Assembly: GCA_034670265.1 (NCBI GenBank)
Contig: JAXMNU010000001.1
Span: 62,001 to 126,000, forward strand
DNA: 64,000 bases
DNA from: Halomarinibacterium sp034670265
GTDB taxonomy: Bacteria > Bacteroidota > Bacteroidia > Flavobacteriales > Flavobacteriaceae
Reading direction: 5' to 3'
Shown: positions 27,101 to 36,200 of the stretch, piece by piece
How the letters are laid out: the number at the start of each line of letters is the position of its first letter
Numbering within the stretch: position 1 is the stretch's first letter
Translations under genes and position numbers: made by a program
The notes under the pieces: model-generated
Seen by the model: the letters and a program-made list of their open reading frames with translations, nothing else
What the model was told of the DNA's origin: nothing
The model's database searches: none

Positions 27101-27485
27101 CAAAAGTAAGTTTGTTTTTACCTAAATCAGCAAACTGCCCATAAAGCTTTACCTCTACCTGAAGGTTTTTACGTGATCCTCCCCAAAAAATATCAGTGAA
27201 TCTATTTGAGGTAAGTGCATTTCCTTGCCCAATAATAAGATTGACCATTCCATAGGCATCTGTTCTGGCATCCTGTGTTTCTTTATATTCTACATTTCCA
27301 GACTCATCCAGTATCGTAAAACGTAGCGTAACATCGGTGTTTGGAAGGATATTTCCGGTAGCATTAACCCCTGGAAGTTCTTGCTCGTTTGGATCAATTA
27401 TAACTGCTTGGTAGCTTAGTCCATCAGTTTGGGCTTTGGCGACAAATGCAGTTAATATAGTGAGTAGTATGACTATTTTTTTCAT
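24102..27485 (-). CDS. Giant beta-repeat secreted protein A (fibre-like, tail-fibre-type C-terminal domain)
   Basis: A 1127-residue paralogue of the next gene, with the same order. It has a signal peptide (MKKIVILLTILTAFVAKAQ), an N-terminal domain with TDGLSYQAVIIDPNEQELPG and DAYGMVNLIIGQGNAL, and 12/14-residue beta repeats over about 145-690 (LTGTLRVDGQTDLNGDVNIN and many variants). A Pro/Ile-rich linker without cysteines follows (PIPIPPAQIPNPGQYIPSLP). The C-terminal domain with GDYAEWLERKD, MVVSHRPIILGN and AFMGQVPVKVLGPV ends in a coiled coil from about 1095. The repeats suggest an elongated fibre on the surface. How it leaves the cell is unclear, since it lacks a T9SS tail. It sits between a beta-barrel gene (2 bases upstream) and its paralogue. 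Confidence 0.75.
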   Translation of the reverse strand: MKKIVILLTILTAFVAKAQTDGLSYQAVIIDPNEQELPGVNATGNILPNTDVTLRFTILDESGNVEYKETQDARTDAYGMVNLIIGQGNALTSNRFTDIFWGGSRKNLQVEVKLYGQFADLGKNKLTFVPYAYHRDIIATGYFALDGPATLGDSLIVEGATNLNSSLSVNNESSTNLTGTLSVDGQTDLNNTVNINNGSALNASGPLNVAGDTQLDSNLTVNGNTNLNSELNVNNNSATLLTGTLQVDGQTDLNNTVNVNNGSTLNASGPLNVVGDTQLDSNLTVDGITNLNSELNVNNNSATVLTGTLRVDGQTDLNGDVNINNGSGLNLSGPLNVEGVTTLGDDLIVEGTTNLNNSLDVNNNSPSRLSGTLTVEGQTLLDNSLTVNGATNLESFFNVNNQSPSILSGSLTVDLETNLNSSLSVNNGSPTFLSGPLNVDGPIGLNNNLTVNGITNLNGSLFVNNNAPTNLTGSLFVEGASNMDGTLIVNGETTLNLGLTVANASETNLTGQLTVDGETYLNNTLNVLNASPTNLTGTLTVDGETTLNNSLEVANNTPTLLSGTLEVGEATTLQNELSVLNGSSTVLTGTLTVDNESTLNSSLTVANGSSTELSGILDVTGATTLNDILTVAGATTINNDLTVTGNTFLSSLNTQTINVESDNANYIASFVNTNSATGDGIIIKLGKNHGALNGGTVYNYPNPIQSDLQGPLNVLKARIQNANGGPITFSEVIAFAPAAQRIATFNYVNNLIFSEINTRSISGTSGGLTLPIAFPDLTVPGTTLLNGYNVFGGVNIPFVNISIPSWSIPTIPLPNIPIPIPPAQIPNPGQYIPSLPINLPVGDLPFVVLPADIIVNYLPATAGDVSPDSLTKENEYITFQDKDGRKTGTIRAQSLWDFKENTLLDNIYMLNLLSDFVGIDLLDGITSGTVAITNFIDEFNKIGVEYSSGNGDYAEWLERKDATEFISAGDIIAVVGGKITRDLENAEQVMVVSHRPIILGNAPEEGQTQFGNNVAFMGQVPVKVLGPVHTGDYIVAETSIKGYGKAIAPNNMTAQDFKYTVGRSWEENLKEGPKLVNTVVGVHNGDWIQIVQKLQKKQALYEDKFKKIEAQVIELDSKANELLLENN

Positions 27486-27487
27486 AA

Positions 27488-28171
27488 CTAATTAGTTTCT
27501 AATTCGTTTGTATCGGTTTCTTCGGGGGTTTCCTCCTTTTTGTTGCAAGGAATGTCCACCATAATTCCTAATCCAATAGTATCAACACCTATGGTGAGTC
27601 TCGTAATACTGGAATTGTTATTGTCATTAAGTGCCAATCCTGTTGCGTAGGCATATTGTAAATACATCTTGGCAGTTTCAGAAATATCAAAACGCAGTCC
27701 TGCACCACTTCTAAAAAAGTAGGCGATGTCATTAAACTCTTCAACATCTTTTACATTATACACTTGATTGTTAATGGTCTGAACACCATCGGTCATATAT
27801 TCAGCAGAACCCCCGGCAGTAATGTAGAATGCAAAGTTACCTACCTTGAAAGCTTCGTAGTCAAGACTTAAATTCAATCCCAAATAACTTATATCCCATT
27901 CAAAAAAGTTTTGCAAAACGGGGTCACTACCAATGGTTCCGTAAGTATTGTAAGATATTGCTGTGCTTATGTTTAGTCCATCTGTAAAAATCCGATGCTT
28001 ATACCCAGCTGTAATATAGTTTTGGGTCTTAGACTGAAGGTTTTCAAGATATTCCCCGTCATTATTTCTGAAATTAAAATCTGATACATTAAGCCCTGTT
28101 TCAAAAAAGACTTGTTGGCCAAAAGCGCCGAAAGAGGCGAATAAAAGACTATAAATGAGTAGTTTTTTCAT
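27488..28171 (-). CDS. Outer-membrane beta-barrel protein
   Basis: A 227-residue protein with a signal peptide (MKKLLIYSLLFASFGAFGQ). Alternating hydrophobic/aromatic strands typical of an 8-stranded barrel follow: ISYLGLNLSLDYEAFKVGNF, GNFAFYITAGGSAEYM, AKMYLQYAYATGLALND, ITRLTIGVDTIGLGIMVDIP. An acidic tail ends the protein (KKEETPEETDTNELE). It lies in the middle of the surface operon, with 2-base gaps on both sides, and could anchor or help export the neighbouring fibre-like proteins. That role is inference. As a family it resembles the broad PorT/outer_membrane_beta-barrel group. Confidence 0.78.
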   Translation of the reverse strand: MKKLLIYSLLFASFGAFGQQVFFETGLNVSDFNFRNNDGEYLENLQSKTQNYITAGYKHRIFTDGLNISTAISYNTYGTIGSDPVLQNFFEWDISYLGLNLSLDYEAFKVGNFAFYITAGGSAEYMTDGVQTINNQVYNVKDVEEFNDIAYFFRSGAGLRFDISETAKMYLQYAYATGLALNDNNNSSITRLTIGVDTIGLGIMVDIPCNKKEETPEETDTNELETN

Positions 28172-28173
28172 AA

Positions 28174-28674
28174 TTATTTTTTCAAGAGTGACGTTTTAAA
28201 TTCTTTATTATCTGAAGTAATTGTCAGTATATATTGTGCGCTGGATAAACCATCAAGATTAATTGAAGTTTCAGAGGTGGTTATTTGTTGCGTTTCGGTA
28301 TGTACTACTCTTCCAAGAACATCATAAAGCACTATGTTTACAGGCTTTTTTAGCGTTTCATTGAATCTTACGTACACAATATTTTTAAAAGGGTTTGGGT
28401 ACACAACAGCATCCAAACTGTTATCTGTTTCAGCTAGTGCAAATACTGCAATAGGAGGCTGTATAAAGCCTTGACGTAGAATAGCCGCAGAACTTCCCGA
28501 AATCCCTATAATACTCTGTTGCCCCACACTTTGCTGGATCATGTAATTGTTGTCATTTACTGTTATAGTAGATGAAGAACCTGAAGCAGATATAGTTGAT
28601 CTCACAATTTCCTGTGCAGATACACCATAGCATCCAAAGGCCAAAACAAATAGGGTGCTTAATAACTTCATCAT
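28174..28674 (-). CDS. Small T9SS type A sorting-domain protein
   Basis: A 166-residue protein with a signal peptide (cut near VSAQ) and a short N-terminal module with TVNDNNYMIQQSVGQQSIIG and AAILRQGFIQPPIAV. It ends in a type A sorting domain: VYPNPFKNIVYVRF near 90-103, YDVLGRVVH, and a final EFKTSLLKK. T9SS moves such proteins across the outer membrane and attaches or releases them. With only about 70 residues of cargo it is more likely a structural or anchoring subunit than an enzyme. I recall this IQQSVGQ-LRQGFIQP module as recurring in Flavobacteriia. It lies 4 bases after the large repeat protein and 2 bases before the barrel gene. Confidence 0.82.
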   Translation of the reverse strand: MMKLLSTLFVLAFGCYGVSAQEIVRSTISASGSSSTITVNDNNYMIQQSVGQQSIIGISGSSAAILRQGFIQPPIAVFALAETDNSLDAVVYPNPFKNIVYVRFNETLKKPVNIVLYDVLGRVVHTETQQITTSETSINLDGLSSAQYILTITSDNKEFKTSLLKK

Positions 28675-28678
28675 AAGT

Positions 28679-31600
28679 TTAATTTTTAATTAATCGCTTT
28701 AATACAACACCTCTATTTGTTTTAATTTCAATAAAGTACGTTGCTATTTCTAAAAATGAAATATCCAGTATGACACTATTTTTTAGTAATTGAAATGTTT
28801 GCTCCTTCAGTTTTCTACCGTGAATATCAAACAGTAAAATTTGTTCTATAGATATACCTTCTGAAGCCTCAATAATGACCCATTCAGTAGCTGGATTTGG
28901 AAGTAAACGAATGGTATTCGATATCAGGTTTTCTGTTACTCCTAATATTGGGTCAACTATAAGCTGAAAACTACACGTATCACTATTTCCACTACTATCG
29001 GAAACTGTTATGGAAACAGTTGTAGTACCTACGCCAACGCTACTCCCAGGCAATGGGTTTTGTGTGAAAGAAGTAATTGGGTTTGTACAGTTATCACTAG
29101 CATTAGCAAGTCCTTCAGCAAAATAATCTGGAACGATATACATGTTTCCTGTTCCTGCAATTACTGTTTGATTAGAAGGACAATTTACTGAGGGATCAAT
29201 CATATCCACCACAGTAACAGTCGCTGTACAACTTGCTGTATTACCGTAAATGTCTGATGCCGTTAACACCACAGTATTTGCACCTAAATCAGTGCAATTG
29301 AAATTAGATACATCAATGCTAACAGAAGATAATCCACAAGCATCAAACGTACCAGAATCAACATCTTGTGGGGTAATAAAAGCAGTCCCAGAGGCATCTA
29401 ATGCAATCGTGATATTTTGGCAACTCATCGTTGGTGGTGTAACATCTTGTACCGTGACAGTTGCACTACAAGTACTAGTATTTCCACTCGTATCTGTCAC
29501 TGAAAGAATTACCGAATTAGCACCTACATTATTACAATTAAAAATCGTATTGCTTATAGTTGTCGAAGCTATCCCACAAGCATCGGTACTACCTCCGTCA
29601 ATATCCCCTGCTGAAATAGTAGCAGATCCTGAAGCATCAAGTTGTACCGTAATATTTTGGCAAACTGCTGTGGGGGGAGTTATATCTTGAACCGTTACAA
29701 TAGCATTACAAGTTGCTGTATTCCCTGACGTATCTGTCACTGTGAGCATCACAGTATTGGCTCCTATATCACTACAATCGAAGGATGAAATATCAACACT
29801 TCTACTTGCTATTCCGCAAAAATCGCTACTACCGCCATCCACTTGTATGGGGGTAATGGTAGCAACTCCTGAAGCATCTAATGAAACTGTAATATTTTGA
29901 CAAACAGCCGTAGGATTAATATTGTCTAAAACCGTAACGGTTGCAGTACAACTACTCGAATTACCATTTACATCTGTTGCTGTTAAGGTTACAATATTTG
30001 TACCTACATCCGCACAATCAAAACTTGTGGTGTTAAGACTTAAAGAGGCTATTCCACAGGCATCGGTAGTACCGTTATCAATGTCTGCTGTAGTAATTGT
30101 TCCGCTGCCTGCTCCATCTAAAATGACAGTAACATCTTGACAAATAATATTGGGTGGTGTGCTATCCACAACAGTTACAACAGCTGCACAGGTAGCTGTA
30201 GCTCCAGCAGCATTTGTAACAGTTAGTATTACGGTATTAGGGCCAACATCGCTACAAGTAAAACTTGAAACATCAATAGTTAATGTTGCAGCACCGCAGG
30301 AAACCCCACTTCCACCATCAATCTGATTAGGGGTTAACGTCGCATTCCCAGAAACATCAAGGGGTAAAGTAATATCTGTACACACTGCCGTTGGCGGACT
30401 ATCATCTACTACAGTAACAAAAGCTGTATCTGCGCTCGAATTCCCTGATGCATCGGTAACAGTCATGGTTACCAGTACGGGGCTTCCCGTATCTGAACAA
30501 TCAAAACTATTGGGGCTTACATTAATGGTTGCTATTCCACAATTATCTGTAGAGTTATCATCTATGTCACTACCTACTATCGTTGCAGTTCCCGAAGCAT
30601 TTAAAAAGACAATAATATCCATAGCAATTGCTACAGGAGGGGCTGTATCTACAATAGTAACATCCGCAAAGCAACTTGCACTATTTCCGTTAACATCCGT
30701 TACTGTTAATGTAATTGTATTTGTTCCAATATCTGCACAAGTAAAACTACTTGTGCTTAGCGTTCTTGAGGCAATTCCGCAGGCATCAGTACTACCGTTG
30801 TCTATTTGAGCAGCAGTAATAGTGGCCATACCAGAAGCATCTAAAGGAACTGTAATATTTTGACAAACAACATTAGGAGGTGTAACATCAGTAATAGTTA
30901 CTTGAGCTGTACAAGTGTCTTGTCTTCCGCTAGGGTCAGTAACCGTTAAAGTAACGGTATTGGTGCCCACGTCACTACAATCAAAAGTATCTATATCTAG
31001 GGAACGACTTACTATTCCGCAGGCATCGGTACTAATATTATCCACATCAGCAGGTAATATAGTTACCATACCATTAACATCTAAAGGAACTGTGATATTT
31101 TGACAAATTGCAGTTGGATCATCTATATCTTCAATAGTAACTGTAGCGTTACAGGTACTACTATTTCCAAACGTATCAATAACCGTTAGCACGACATTAT
31201 TTACACCCACATCGTCACAAAAGAATGCACTAGGATCTGCTGAAAAGAACGCGATACCACAATTATCTGTAGAAGGTGTTGTTGTGTTGTCTAAATCTTC
31301 CGCAGTAAGGAATGCTTCCCCATTCGTGTTAAGCTGTAACGTAATATTTTGGCAATTAGCAACGGGAGGAGTAGTGTCTTCAACAAACACATTCGCCATA
31401 CACGTGCTACTGTTTCCAGAATCATCCATAACGGTGAGTTCTACCGAAATAGGGGTGGTTGACCCACTGATGGTATACGTATAATTATCAAAAGGAAACG
31501 GAATTAATACAGCTCCCGTTACAGGATCGGTAATATCCCAAATTTCGGTGCCTGAATAAATCCAATTACTAAATGAAAATACGCCAGAATTAGCTTGGGT

Positions 31601-32491
31601 TTCATCTTTACGATACGCCCAGCCATCGAAGTATTCCCACGGCTCATTGGTTCCATCTATAGTAATATCTCCAAAAGTATCGATAACACTTCCATTAAAA
31701 AATAACTCTACGGCATCATCCCCACTCATATCAAGCATGGTACTATTAAAATCTGAAGGAAACCCAAAAAAGGTAGCAAAGTCTGCCGCGTCCGAAGCAA
31801 TCACTAAATAGTCTCCTGCCGAAGCAGCAACCGATGGGAAAGTAAATTCTTGCCCATCGCTACCGCCTCCATCGTTGGCTACTCCAATTCCATATAATGA
31901 TAAATCGGGGATGTCTTCAATAACATACACTTCAACCGCCTGAACAGCCACTGTGGGTGTTGGGTTATCGATATCTACATCCAGCACCCCTGTAATAACC
32001 AAATCTATAAGTTGAGGATTATAAACATCAAGACAAGAAAAAGTGTTTGGTATTGCGCTATAAGTAAGCGAATTACAATTATCGGCACTACCAGCACCTA
32101 TAAATTGTAAGTCGGCAGTAGTGAGAGCATAATTTCCTGTGGCATCCAGTGACACAGTAATATCTTGGCAATTCGCCACAGGAGCTTCGGTATCTTGAAC
32201 GGTTACATTTGCTGTGCATGTGTCTGTATTGCCTGAAGTATCGGTAACGGTGAGGGTAACTACCACCACACCAAGGTCAGAACAATCAAAGTTACTTGGA
32301 GATACCGATAAACTTGCTATAGCAACATCATCAGTAGAACCTCCATCAACATCGATGGCCGTGATGCTTCCATTTCCAAACGAATCTAGGGTCACAGTAA
32401 CATCTTGACAAACGGCATTAGGGGGTGTGGTATCTTGGGAAAAAGAAACTTGGAAAGCGAGTAAGACAAAAAATACCGTAATCTTATACAT
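28679..32491 (-). CDS. Large repeat surface protein with lamin-tail-like insert, HYR-type repeat and T9SS sorting domain
   Basis: A 1270-residue protein with a signal peptide (cut near VSFSQ). It contains about eleven Ig/HYR-like repeats of roughly 80 residues. Each begins near a CQNITV-type strand, holds a DACGI-type Cys and an FDCSDVG-type Cys, and ends VTDxSGNxxxCxAxVTV. The second repeat is interrupted (about residues 155-345) by a lamin-tail-like module with VEVYVIEDIPDLSLYGIGVA and SGDDAVELFFNGSVIDTFGD. A final HYR-like unit (NCPSNQTVIAGTGN) precedes the type A sorting domain (RLLPNPATEWVIIE, then VLKRLIKN). It is probably an adhesin-like surface protein. It is the first gene after the response regulator; TATCTTTA 21 nt upstream is a one-mismatch -7 element, so it may have its own promoter. 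Confidence 0.86.
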   Translation of the reverse strand: MYKITVFFVLLAFQVSFSQDTTPPNAVCQDVTVTLDSFGNGSITAIDVDGGSTDDVAIASLSVSPSNFDCSDLGVVVVTLTVTDTSGNTDTCTANVTVQDTEAPVANCQDITVSLDATGNYALTTADLQFIGAGSADNCNSLTYSAIPNTFSCLDVYNPQLIDLVITGVLDVDIDNPTPTVAVQAVEVYVIEDIPDLSLYGIGVANDGGGSDGQEFTFPSVAASAGDYLVIASDAADFATFFGFPSDFNSTMLDMSGDDAVELFFNGSVIDTFGDITIDGTNEPWEYFDGWAYRKDETQANSGVFSFSNWIYSGTEIWDITDPVTGAVLIPFPFDNYTYTISGSTTPISVELTVMDDSGNSSTCMANVFVEDTTPPVANCQNITLQLNTNGEAFLTAEDLDNTTTPSTDNCGIAFFSADPSAFFCDDVGVNNVVLTVIDTFGNSSTCNATVTIEDIDDPTAICQNITVPLDVNGMVTILPADVDNISTDACGIVSRSLDIDTFDCSDVGTNTVTLTVTDPSGRQDTCTAQVTITDVTPPNVVCQNITVPLDASGMATITAAQIDNGSTDACGIASRTLSTSSFTCADIGTNTITLTVTDVNGNSASCFADVTIVDTAPPVAIAMDIIVFLNASGTATIVGSDIDDNSTDNCGIATINVSPNSFDCSDTGSPVLVTMTVTDASGNSSADTAFVTVVDDSPPTAVCTDITLPLDVSGNATLTPNQIDGGSGVSCGAATLTIDVSSFTCSDVGPNTVILTVTNAAGATATCAAVVTVVDSTPPNIICQDVTVILDGAGSGTITTADIDNGTTDACGIASLSLNTTSFDCADVGTNIVTLTATDVNGNSSSCTATVTVLDNINPTAVCQNITVSLDASGVATITPIQVDGGSSDFCGIASRSVDISSFDCSDIGANTVMLTVTDTSGNTATCNAIVTVQDITPPTAVCQNITVQLDASGSATISAGDIDGGSTDACGIASTTISNTIFNCNNVGANSVILSVTDTSGNTSTCSATVTVQDVTPPTMSCQNITIALDASGTAFITPQDVDSGTFDACGLSSVSIDVSNFNCTDLGANTVVLTASDIYGNTASCTATVTVVDMIDPSVNCPSNQTVIAGTGNMYIVPDYFAEGLANASDNCTNPITSFTQNPLPGSSVGVGTTTVSITVSDSSGNSDTCSFQLIVDPILGVTENLISNTIRLLPNPATEWVIIEASEGISIEQILLFDIHGRKLKEQTFQLLKNSVILDISFLEIATYFIEIKTNRGVVLKRLIKN

Positions 32492-32563
32492 AGTGTATTA
32501 TTTTTCTTACGGTAAAGATATTTGATAAACCCACGCTAGGAAATACGCAGGTAGTGTCTAAAA

Positions 32564-32581
32564 CTACGTAGCCCTACGTAG
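32564..32581 (-). promoter_or_regulatory. Paired CTACGTAG palindromes upstream of the surface operon
   Basis: Two identical 8-base palindromes (32564-32571 and 32574-32581) separated by CC make an 18-base inverted repeat. They lie just after the response-regulator stop and 73 bases before the start of the large repeat protein. A T-tract is absent, so this is not a typical terminator. It is a candidate operator for the LuxR-type regulator encoded next door. Confidence 0.4.
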
Positions 32582-32582
32582 A

Positions 32583-33227
32583 TTATAAGGAAAGTAATAG
32601 TTCTTTATTTTCTGAAGCCCATACATTTAAGGAATCCATACTTGGGGGCAAATCTAATTTTGAAATAATATTCCCTCGGTGTTTTTGTACAGTCCGGTGC
32701 GAAATACTCAATAACTCCCCTATCTCTTTAGACGTTTTCCCTTGAGCTATAAGTCGGACGATGGTCCTTTCAGATGGCGAAAGAAATTTAATCTTATCCA
32801 TTTGCGGATAAATCTCTTTGTCAAACACATCGGTAAAAGTACTACTGAAGTATTTTTCATCTTTCTTGAGGGCTTGGATACATTTTTCTATTTCTGAGAA
32901 GGGTTCATCTTTCAATAAATATCCTGAGATGTTCAACTTTTTGGCTTTATGTACGTAGGCCTTTTCTTTATAGGATGTAAGAATGATAAACTTGGTCTCA
33001 CTTTCCTTTTCAATGCATTTTTTAATGACCTCAAAACCAGTGAGGATGGGCATTTCTATGTCTAGAATAGCGATGTCTGGTTGATGTTCTAAAATGGCTT
33101 CCAATGCTTGTGCTCCCTGTGTAGCACCTTCTAAAACTGTATAGCCGTGTTGTTGCAATTCGTCAAGCAGACCCTTTAGCAACATGGGGTGATCATCGGC
33201 AACTAATATGGTGGGATTGTTTTTCAC
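32583..33227 (-). CDS. NarL/LuxR-type response regulator
   Basis: A 214-residue two-component regulator. The receiver domain (about 1-125) has the acidic pair in VADDHPM, phospho-acceptor Asp56 in AILDIEMP, Thr/Ser in FIILTSYKEKA and Lys in YLLKDEPF. A LuxR-type HTH follows near 145-205 (SPSERTIVRLIAQGKTSKEI, then ISHRTVQKHRGNI). The start is GTG, and it overlaps the kinase stop by 4 bases (GTGA), so the pair is translationally coupled. The natural target is the surface-protein run that begins 91 bases downstream. That is inferred from position. Confidence 0.93.
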   Translation of the reverse strand: MKNNPTILVADDHPMLLKGLLDELQQHGYTVLEGATQGAQALEAILEHQPDIAILDIEMPILTGFEVIKKCIEKESETKFIILTSYKEKAYVHKAKKLNISGYLLKDEPFSEIEKCIQALKKDEKYFSSTFTDVFDKEIYPQMDKIKFLSPSERTIVRLIAQGKTSKEIGELLSISHRTVQKHRGNIISKLDLPPSMDSLNVWASENKELLLSL

Positions 33228-36200
33228 TTTTTGGGGATTTCACAATGAATCATAGTTCCTTTGGTTGGACTGCTTTGTATTTGCATAGTACCTTTTAATA
33301 GCCGAATGCGCTCTTTCAATGTTTTTAAACCTAAACTATTGTTTTTAATAGCTTCGGAAACATCAAACCCTTTTCCATTATCCTTTATCTGAAGCACCAC
33401 TTTTGTAGGTAAATCCTTCACTAATACTAAAAGATTGGTCGCAGCAGCGTGCTTTAAGCTATTAGTAACACTTTCTTGTATAAATCTATAAAAATTTAGG
33501 CTCTCCTCCTTAGAAAGATACGAATCAATGTCATCTATCTCTGCAGTGCAAAATAGTGAACTATCTTCATCTATTTCCAAGATAAGTTGCTCAATACTTT
33601 CAGACAGTCCTAATTGTTTCAGAAAAGCAGGATATAATCCGCGTGAGATACTACGTACTTCCTCCAACGTTTTGTGCGATAAAGACGCTATTTCTTCTTT
33701 ATCTTCGTGCTGGGCTTTCCGCTTAATCAAGGTTAATTGCTGACCAATACTATCGTGAAGTTCTTTCGCTATTCGGGTTCGCTCCTCTTCTTGTGAGACT
33801 AACAAAGCACCCGAAAACTGTTCCTGCATTTTTCTTTTTTGAGACGATTGCCATAATAGATACAGTGCAATTGCAAAGCCTGTAAGTAATACTAACAAAT
33901 AGAACCACCACTCGTTGTAAAAAAAGTCTTTAGAATCAATTGAATAACGAAGTGATTCTCCAATACGATTTCCAGAAAAGTCAAGCGCTTCTATCTCCAG
34001 TGTGTAGTTTCCCACAGCTAGATTGGGAAAACTAATGGATTGCTGTTCTTTTAAATCTACCCAGTCGTCGTTGTTTAATCGATACCTGAAGGAATGCTCC
34101 CTCCCTCCTACATTATGCGTAAGCGCAAAGTCTAGCGATAGCATTTTGTTTTCTTGTGGAAGGACGATAGTATTCAAAGTTTTTAACTCCTCTCTATTGG
34201 TTGTTACTTCTATTGATTTGGATTCGGTATTATACAACTTGGTATTCAAAAGGGTTAATTCCCACTTGGGATCTTCTTTTGTTAGTGCTTCGGGAGAAAA
34301 ATAATTAAGGCCTTCAATGGTGCCCACTACAAACCCACTTCCCGTATCCAAAGCACTGTATCTATTTGCTTCATTATGGCTAAAACCATCTTTTTCAGAA
34401 TAGCGCTTTACACTTCCAACCTTCGGATTAAAAGCCACCACCCCATTAAAGGTGTTTATCCACCAGGTATCCTTTTTAAAGAGGATCGTTGCAATACCCG
34501 CCTGCAATACATCTTTATAGGGTGTGGTAAAGGTTTTGGTTTGGGGGTCTAAGTGATAAATATTTCCAGAACGGCTTCCGAGTAAAAATCCGTGTTGGGG
34601 ATGATAGGTCGCCATTAACAAATAAGGGTCCTTTAGGACATCTGCACCGTAAAAGGTAGATTCTTTAGTAAGGGTATTATAGGTTAACATCCCTTTATCG
34701 GTTGCGGCTACCCATAGGCTATCAAGATTTGCTAATCCATAAATGATATAGTCTTTGGTAGCTACTAAGACTTTATGCTCCTTTGTGTTTTTATTAAATT
34801 CCATTAGGGCATACCCTTTAGTGCCGTAGATAAAAGTACTGTCGGTTGCCTTTTGTAATGAGATAACAGGGTAATGTCGATACCGTTTTGCGCGCTGAGT
34901 GGCTAGGTCAACTTCCATAATACTCCCTCCATCATTACTCCAGAGGGTAGTTCCCTCTTTACATATAGCCCGAGAGGAATTTGGTTTTATTTCTATCCCT
35001 TTTTCAGTAATCCTAAATGGTTTTTCAGTGTTGTCTATGAGATTGATTGTAAACCAACCCTCCTTTTCTGTGGCTACCAAAATGCTAGCAGGTTCTAATG
35101 CTGTTATTGCACGCATTTCGTAATTTGGTAAAAAGGTCTTTACGGTTTGTGAGGGAAACTGAAAATAATGCAGTTCACCATTATCGCGTCCCAACCATAG
35201 TTCTTTGGAAAGGTCGTTGGACAAGGTTTCAAAGGCTTCGAAAGTATCAAACACTTCTTTTTCGTAAAGTGACGTATATCCTATTTCATTTGTAAAAGCT
35301 TGCACGGATAGTTTCCCTTGTGTTGTCGTTACCCATAGTGAGTTTCCTAGGGTGTCATTCGCAATTTTTAAGTGGTCACTAGTTACCTGAGCCTTTTTTT
35401 TAGCCACGGGGTCTATAGACATGGTTTCTTCATTGACAACGTGTAGCGTTGGATTTCTATACAGCATCACATACGCAGTCCCATGCTGTAGGGTAAATTC
35501 GTCTATATATCTACGAACGTTTTCACCACTATTACTATCTATGTTACGCTCTGCAACTTCTTTCTTTAGGAGGGTGCCATCCCAACCAAAATAATGTATG
35601 GGTAAATGATTATCCCCTATAAGGCAAAACTCTTTAAAAGGAATAAAGACTGTGTAGGAGTCAATAAAAAACCGGTTTTGGGTATTGGTGTAACTAAATA
35701 GCGACTCTAGGGAAAGGTCTTCAGAAAGTAGGGTTACGTGTATCGTTTGCCCTATTTGATACAGTATATAATGCTGATTGTTGTATTCAAAAATGCGAGA
35801 GAGATACAACGGTTTTTCTGTATTGTTGCCAATGGCTACACGTTGAAAGGTGGTGGTTATAGGGTCGAACAGCAAAAGGAAATCGGCTAGTTCTTCCATA
35901 TTCCCTAATACATACAACTTCCCGTCTGGGCGTTTGAGTACTTGTTTTATTTCTAAGATAGGCTTTTCGAGTGTTGGTAGCGGTACACTATGAAAGGTGT
36001 TTCCGTTAAATCGTTGTAGGGAAACCTGTTTATCGCTCTGGATGATCTCACGCATATCGAGACTAGAACCCCCTAGCCAGATAAAGCCATCGTTGTCATA
36101 CGCCATCGCCTCTATATAATCGAGGTCTAGCCCGTCTTTTTTGGTAAAGACTTTATGCTGCACTTTTCCCTCCTGCGACCAAGCAACGGCAAAGCATAAC

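Noticed and set aside
20680..27485. Prophage remnant
   Set aside because: Only the C-terminal domain and fibre-like repeats recall tail fibres. Signal peptides are present, and no capsid, terminase, integrase or lysis gene is near.
29250..32408. Plus-strand open frames opposite the 1270-residue T9SS protein
   Set aside because: They mirror the CQNITV repeats and have no start signals or recognisable domains.
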